A DNA stretch of 64,000 bases from Uranotaenia lowii (taxonomy: Eukaryota > Arthropoda > Insecta > Diptera > Culicidae). The position numbers were made by a program, and so were the translations under genes. The notes under the pieces were generated by a model that was not told where the DNA came from, made no database searches, and saw nothing but the letters and a program-made list of their open reading frames with translations. Location of the stretch: the NCBI RefSeq assembly GCF_029784155.1, contig NC_073693.1, positions 149,050,843-149,114,842 on the forward strand, given 5' to 3'. This document shows, piece after piece, positions 58,411-64,000 of this stretch (within the stretch, counting starts at the first letter, position 1; every line of letters begins with the position of its first letter).

Positions 58411-59238
58411 GGCGACAGCACAATAGCCCGTCGTGCGTCGCGTCGTTCCAGCGTCGCGTTGACATTTCATTTCGGGGATATATTTTATCATATGAGCCCC
58501 CACAATGATGCGTCGCGTCAGCGTGGGCATTGTACTAAAATGCAAAACTTGTTCTAAACAGCAGCGTTCTCCAACGTCGGCGCTTTGTTTTTGAAAAATT
58601 TCGAAATTGTAGCACGTCAATGAGAATTTACAGGACGTGTTTGTGTGAACTTGAACCAGCAATCAAATTTATACCTCTTCAATGTTCAAAAAAGTTCATT
58701 GTTCAATAAAAACTCGATACAAATAAAATCAGTGCGTTTAAAATAAATAAAATTGTGATTAACGGGAAGCAAAAAAATGAGAAAACGAATTTTATTTTGT
58801 TTACTTCGTTCCTTTTTTTCAATTCAAACACATTTCAATATTTTCGTTACAAAATCGACACACAAATTACAGAAAAAATGATCACACTTTCTAATTTGAT
58901 ATATACATTTGTTTTATTTTTGCAAAATTAAAAACTCATAATTATTGGGTTGCTGACCATCGAGAGATGCATTTCTGGCTACATTCAAGGCTCCAGCGCT
59001 GGAAGGTGTCCATTCTGCAGGCGTTACCAGCTCCACCAACTGGTACTGGTTGCAATGCTATGTGGTTTATCCCAAAGGTTGCAATGAATTGGATTCTTCT
59101 TCGCTGGGAGTCAAAATCAAACGTATTCCTTCTCTATCGTATGCATTTTGGATTACCCTGAAGCGGCTGTAGGATTTGTGCAACATTTCAATTTTCTTCC
59201 GTTTGGAGAATTGACTTAAAATACTGGTTCTCTGTGTT

Positions 59239-59246
59239 ACTGGCAG
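59239..59246. repeat. 8-bp target duplication of the nested hAT (left)
   Basis: ACTGGCAG recurs exactly at 62980-62987. Confidence 0.85.
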
Positions 59247-60560
59247 CATAGCCGTAGGAACGGGGGGGGGGGGGGGGTTTGGGGGTTAAACCCCCCCCAT
59301 GAGGATCCAAAACAGCAAGCGAGAGATTCTACTCTAAATACAAAATTTTAAATTTAGAACGAACCAAATTATGATAATAGAGTAAGGTTAATCAACAGTA
59401 ACAATATAGACTAAAAACTAATGCCAAAACCTCAAAACCCCATCCCAAGTCCAAGATTCTGCTACAATTTTTCCAAAATTTTCTCACTTTTTCATTGAAA
59501 TGCAGGAATTTTGAATTAAATCAAATCCATTTCGGAGGTTCTGATTCCATAATTCCCTTACCCAAAAGTGTATTTATAGCAAAGTTTTTCGAATTTTGGA
59601 TTCTGTATTCAGTTCAGGATTGTTGATTTTCAATTCCAATAATCATAAGAAATTTGAAATGAAAAGCTGCTTCAAATTTGGTTTTACATATCATATCAAA
59701 TTTGAATTATGATTTTCGAGATGATATGCATTTTCAATATTTTGATAATAGTTTTCCGAATATGAAAAAAGAGAAATTTTGTTTTATATTCAAATTCGAA
59801 ACTCTTGAACATTGTTTTTACACAAAATTAAAAAAAAAAGCTTCAAAATGGTAATCCAAAATTTAAAAATAAGATTCAGATCTTTGTAAATTCATATTTC
59901 AATTCTGATTCACAATGCAGAGTAAAAATAAGTAATTTAGATAGTGAATTTAGATTGAACCTGAACTAAAGATTTGAATAAATAGATTCATTAATAACGG
60001 CTCTATAACTTGGATATAACAGGTTTAGAATTCCAATTCAGGATGCAGATTCAAAAAACAGAAAAAGGTTTAGCTTGTAAATGAATTTTACAATCTATAT
60101 AAATTGTTGAGCAATGCAAGAGATCATGAACATAACATATTGCGGACCAAACGAAAAATATCGTTTTTTCACTTGCCAGCAGTGTGCAACAATTCGAGGT
60201 ATAACTCGAATTGACTGAATTCAAATGATAAACTTTATTGGACAAAATTGAACAAAACGTTTGCCGTGAATTGAAAATGTTTAATTTGTCAAACTTAGTT
60301 CAGGGGTTTCTGAGATACTGAATGCCGAATATCGGTGTTTCTCGTCAAAGATTTCTATGCGATCCTTAATTTGTTAAGATTGCTTGTCAATTCAATTTCC
60401 AGATTTCAATTTTTTATACAATATTAGTTTGTGAACACAATTCAGCTGAAAATCACAAAAAAGGGTAGAATTTGAGTTTTTTGTTTGATCCTCAAAACCC
60501 ATATTTTAAAAAAATCATCTACAGGATTTTCATAATGAAATTTATTCTTTATGAAAAATA

Positions 60561-61870
60561 CTAGCTGATCCCATACGAACTCTGTTTCGCTTTCAACTTG
60601 GAATATGTCATGAACAGTTTGTATGAAAGTCAATTGCCAGACATGTTCAGATGCACTTCCGAATGCATTGTTAAGTAATAAATGCAAAAATATTGGACGA
60701 TCACTTTGTCCGTTGTCTGCTACTGAATTTGAAATAAGGAATCAATTGACCGTGCCAAAAAACCACGTGTATAACTTAATCATTGCATAACAACGCAGTT
60801 ATTGCCAAAAAGCTAAACCCTTTTCGGGGACACTTATACAATCTTTGATAACTGAAATCGATTGCCCTTCACTCAAAACTCCCATGCGCAATTTTGCAAT
60901 TATACAATGCAATCCATTGTATAATAACGTCAATATTGCTAAAAACAGTGAACAAATAATTTATATGGACGACCCCTTTCGTCGACCCCTGGCAAAACAT
61001 TTGACATCTGAAAACGATTGCCCGTCCCTGAAAACTATCGTGTGCAAATTTTCATCCTAATCTGATGTATAATACGACGATATTGCAAAAATATTGAAAG
61101 GTTTATATGGACGACCCCCTTTGCCAGCCCCGTACACTGAATTTAATACCTGAAATCCATTGCTCATCTCTCAAAACCCTCGTGTACCAATTTTCGTCTG
61201 AATCCTATGTATAATAACGACAATATCGCATCAACAGTGAATAGTTAATATGGACGACCTATTTGGCCGACCCCTGATTTTAGTTTGGATAAGTGAAATC
61301 AGTTGTTTGTCCCTAATAACTCCTATGTGTAAATTTTCACCCCAATCCGATGTATAAAAACGTCAATATCACTAAGATACTGAAAATTTAATATGGACGT
61401 CCCCTTTAAATGAATTTGATACTTCAAGTCGATTGCACGTCACTCAGAACTATCGTGTACAAATTTTCATCTGAATACGATGTAAAATAACGTCAATATC
61501 GCAAAAACAGCGAATAGTTAATATGGACGACCCCTTTGGCTGACCCCCTACACAAAATTTGACACCTGAAATCGATTGCTCGTCTTTCAAAACACTCAAG
61601 TTCAAATTTTCAACACGATCCGACGAAAAGTAACGTCAATATCGCGAAAACAATATTTGTCTGGTATGGACGACCCCCTTCAGAAGGGGTCATCCGAAAA
61701 TCTAAAAACATTTTTCATCCTTCCTGGCCCTAATGAGCATCCATGCCAAATTTCAGACCTCTAGCTCTCAAGACGGCTGAGTCTGTAGAGGACAAACAAA
61801 CAAACAAACAAACAAACAAACAAACAAACAAACAAACAAACATACAGAAATTTCTTTTTATATATATAGA
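60561..61870 (-). mobile_element. Helitron, non-autonomous, family 2 (nested copy)
   Basis: A|CTAG at 60561 and GA|T at 61870 delimit 1310 bp closely similar to 54848-56148, with the same terminal hairpin, the same ~143-bp sub-repeats and a longer (GTTT)n tract near the 5' end (about 61795-61842). The sub-repeat starting near 61400 is shortened compared with the other copy. The frame 61743-62132 arises from the CAAA repeat and is spurious. Confidence 0.8.
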
Positions 61871-61954
61871 TTTACTATTAAAGAAAAATCTTCACCTAAA
61901 AAATCTGCAAAATATTTTATATTTTTCCAGTGTATTGTTCAACATTATTAACAC

Positions 61955-62272
61955 ATTAAGACCAAACCCACCGGGCGTTGCTATTTCGGTCGGTATTTTA
62001 GATGTTTTGGTTGGTTGCGTTTTTATCTACTTACTGATTTTCGCACCCATTGTTGCCAACCAGGTTGGTATTTGTGTTTGTTTATTTTCTGATAGTGACG
62101 ACCGGCTGCGTTGCTACCGGGTTGCTACATAAACGCATCCTGTAATAACCTATTGCTCGAATGCTATTTCTCGAATCGAGTTAGCGACTGTTGATGCGAT
62201 GATGGGTTGATAGATATGTTGCTGAATGTACTCGAATCGAGGTTTAGCAACCATTGGTGGGCTTGGTCTAAG
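61955..62272. mobile_element. Small TIR element (MITE), about 0.3 kb
   Basis: TTAAGACCAAACCCACC...GTTGCTA near 61957 is matched in inverse by TTAGACCAAGCCCACC...GTTGCTA at the right edge (about 62245-62272). The target duplication is unclear, so the superfamily is unassigned. Confidence 0.45.
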
Positions 62273-63263
62273 AACACCAAAATTTGTCATTTTATGTTTC
62301 AGAAACCAATGAACAAAATACTGAGATGTGTAACATTTTGTAGGATGAAGTTTCGTTATTAGATTTATAACATTTAAATTATGTTAGCATACTGGTGGCA
62401 AGCGAAAAAACGAGATATCTTGTATGCAGTTCGCAATGTATTGCAGTTTTTTTAGAGCCAAATTTCATGCTAAAATTAATGAATTGGTTCTAGTTTGCAT
62501 TAAGAAAATTTGATCCAAAAATCTGATGTTTTTTTCGCTAACTTTTTTTTTTTTTTGAAAAATTGATTTATTTTCATAAAAGGTAAAAACCTTTGAATTT
62601 GAAAAATGGGTTGGAAGATTGGGCTTGTTTGATTTGAGTAAAGAATAATTTTTTTTTTCAGAAATGAAAGACTCTCCTAAAAGAAGCTTATTTTATGCCG
62701 AAATCAACTAAGATTGATCTACCAGACTCTTAAACGAATTCTAAACCATCGATGAAAGCGAATTTAGCTCGCCTTTTAGGTTTAGGACCAATTTTCTAAA
62801 GTTACAATTATTACGGAAACTTTTAAGTACTTAAAAATGAATAACCATATAGTTACAAACATATTTTAAAAATTTTTTTTTTTGTTTTCGTGCATTGTTG
62901 GGCAAAAAATCATAGATAAAAATCAGTTACCAAACCCCCCCCCCCCCCCCCCCATGAGTCGGTTCTTCCTACGGCCCTGACTGGCAGGATCCTGGGCTGG
63001 GAGGCGCCTATTCCACAGGAATGAAGTTGATAAGTGAGCTTCAAATCCGCTGGGAGACAATCCAATAAATTCCGTCTCTGCCTTAAACAAACTTCGCAGT
63101 GCTGATCGAAAGCAACAAATCAAAACAAACGTTTTGGTTGCTATATTTCTTGACGCTGTATTGTGGTCCTAAAATCGTCGGGTGCGTCGCGTCAGCGTTT
63201 TAGTACTAAACGTCGGCGTTGACAGCTGACGCGACGCGACGTCCGACGTGCTATTGTGCGGGG

Positions 63264-63409
63264 ACCTTAAGCGTCAACCCAAGATGTTTCTGGGCGAGTT
63301 TACTCTCTGCCTTCGAGACGATCAGTCGCACTTTCAGGAGTGTGCTTGATTTAAATCGAAAAGGCAACTGTTTTTTTTTTCTCTATTGGATGCGAAGTGA
63401 AGTGAAGTA
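63264..63409 (+). other. Possible 5' UTR of the terminal non-LTR element
   Basis: Moderately GC-rich leader between the TIR end and the gag ATG. The true 5' end is not visible. Confidence 0.35.
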
Positions 63410-64000
63410 GTGATGAGTCCTTCACCGGGAGACATTCCTGGTCGGACCATTCCCGAATGGATGGACACCGAAAACCTGCGAAGGAGACTATATTACATGT
63501 TTTTACGAACTAAACCTGTCCCCACACTTCCCAAGAACCCTTTCGTTATTGGGAAGTCGGTAGAGGAGTATGCGGGAAAGGTGGAAGGAGGCTACGACGA
63601 AAAGCAAAAACAATGGTATGTCATCAAAAGGAAGGACAAAGGTAGGAAGCTTTTTACGTTGACCACTTTGAAAGATGGCACACCGATTGAGAATAATCGC
63701 CATCCAGAGTTAAACTCGCGCAAATTCGTTGTTTGGTGTAATGAAGTAGATGATATGACGGATAAAGAAATTGAAGTTGAGCTTGCCCCAGAAAATAATA
63801 AATGTTCGCCAAATAACGAAGAAGATAGCAGGTAAAATCGTTAATACACCTACCCTGGTGTTAACGATAAATTGTACTGTCGTACCAGAATTTATTTTGG
63901 ATTACTTAGAGTAAGAACTAGACCTTATTACCCCCAACCGATGTTGTGCCGGCAGTGTCTAACCTACGGCCACCCGAAAATAAGATGCAATAATCCGGTA
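63410..64000 (+). pseudogene. Gag-like ORF1 of an I/R1-group non-LTR retrotransposon (decayed, cut by window end)
   Basis: ATGATGAGTCC opens 141 codons of ORF1 sequence (PGRTIPEWMD, a PKNPFVIGKSVEEY segment, NNRHPELNSRKFVVWCNEV and a DKEIEVEL stretch) up to a TAA at 63833. The sequence continues in a shifted frame for about 75 nt, then returns to the first frame near 63908 and reads YYPQPMLCRQC...GHPKIRC, a zinc knuckle of CX2CX4HX4C spacing. Two opposing one-base shifts thus break the gene. ORF2 would follow beyond the window. The family is placed by the PRE-knuckle and knuckle layout only. Confidence 0.7.

Larger units (their letters stand above)
59247..62979. mobile_element. hAT-type element, 3.7 kb, with poly-G subterminal tracts and a nested Helitron
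   Basis: The ends are CATAGCCGTAGGAAC on the left and, inverted, CAGGGCCGTAGGAAG on the right. Long G runs (left, about 59262-59277) or C runs (right, about 62935-62953) and a TTTGG motif follow inward on both sides. A perfect 8-bp duplication fits hAT. The left tip has lost the usual CAGGG. No transposase is seen; a Helitron (60561-61870) and a small MITE (about 61955-62272) lie inside, so the original element was about 2.1 kb or less. Confidence 0.8.
58411..63263. mobile_element. GC-rich TIR element of unknown superfamily, disrupted by nested insertions
   Basis: The left end, GCACAATAGCCCGTCGTGCG then TCGCGTCG at about 58418, is matched in inverse orientation at about 63220-63257 (GCACAATAGCACGTCGGACG then TCGCGTCG). 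Both sides carry extra TGCGTCGCGTCAGCGT copies and CGTCGGCG motifs. Removing the hAT at 59247-62979 leaves about 1.1 kb. No transposase and no target duplication were identified; the outer tips differ (GGCGACA versus GGTCCCC). Confidence 0.55.

Noticed and set aside
61743..62132. 129-codon plus-strand frame
   Set aside because: Runs through the (CAAA)n tract of a Helitron and into a MITE. No coding character.

Overview
The window is eukaryotic nuclear DNA: AT-rich, gene-poor and packed with transposable elements. It has spliceosomal introns, Pol III-type repeats and very little coding sequence. The mix of Jockey, R1-like, RTE-like and CR1/L2-like non-LTR retrotransposons, Helitrons, hAT, TTAA, TWA and TA transposons, and tRNA-derived SINEs suggests a dipteran. 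A culicine mosquito is the best guess, from the overall mix rather than from a diagnostic gene.

Layout. 1-84 looks like the end of an unidentified coding exon, and 204-277 folds as a tRNA. 574-5120 holds Helitron ends and fragments. 6.0-8.6 kb has two tRNA-related SINEs. 9.2-16.7 kb is a decayed R1-like element whose reverse transcriptase is split by a 3.6 kb insertion carrying two large 13-bp satellite arrays; a ~150 bp LTR-like direct repeat flanks the whole. 18.1-19.5 kb is a TTAA-flanked element. 19.77-20.66 kb (minus) is the clearest host gene, an atypical dual-specificity phosphatase. hAT-type elements lie at 21.9-23.5 and 29.2-30.4 kb. 30.98-31.89 kb (minus) is a probable host gene for a type II membrane protein. 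A foldback element is at 33.3-34.1 kb, a 5'-truncated RTE-like element at 35.2-36.8 kb, and a complete, apparently intact Jockey element with a perfect 14-bp target duplication at 38.3-42.8 kb. 42.9-46.5 kb mixes a mariner-like fragment, a decayed non-LTR element, a pogo-type MITE and a GC-rich island with coding potential on both strands. 47.6-50.2 kb has two TIR elements. 52.0-56.1 kb has two adjacent minus-strand Helitrons, one carrying a CR1/L2-like insertion. 58.4-63.3 kb is a three-level nest: a GC-rich TIR element, an hAT inside it, a Helitron inside that. The window ends in a decayed non-LTR gag at 63.4-64.0 kb.

The host genes do not form a pathway. The organising theme is nested transposition. 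Target duplications (12 bp at 10967/14591, 13 bp at 35225/36792, 14 bp at 38259/42771, 8 bp at 21907/23524 and 59239/62980) allow most insertions to be delimited. I found no CRISPR, operon or prokaryotic feature, and no convincing new molecular system. The most unusual items are the satellite-bearing insertion, the two Helitron families with internal tandem repeats, and the GC-rich TIR element of unknown superfamily.
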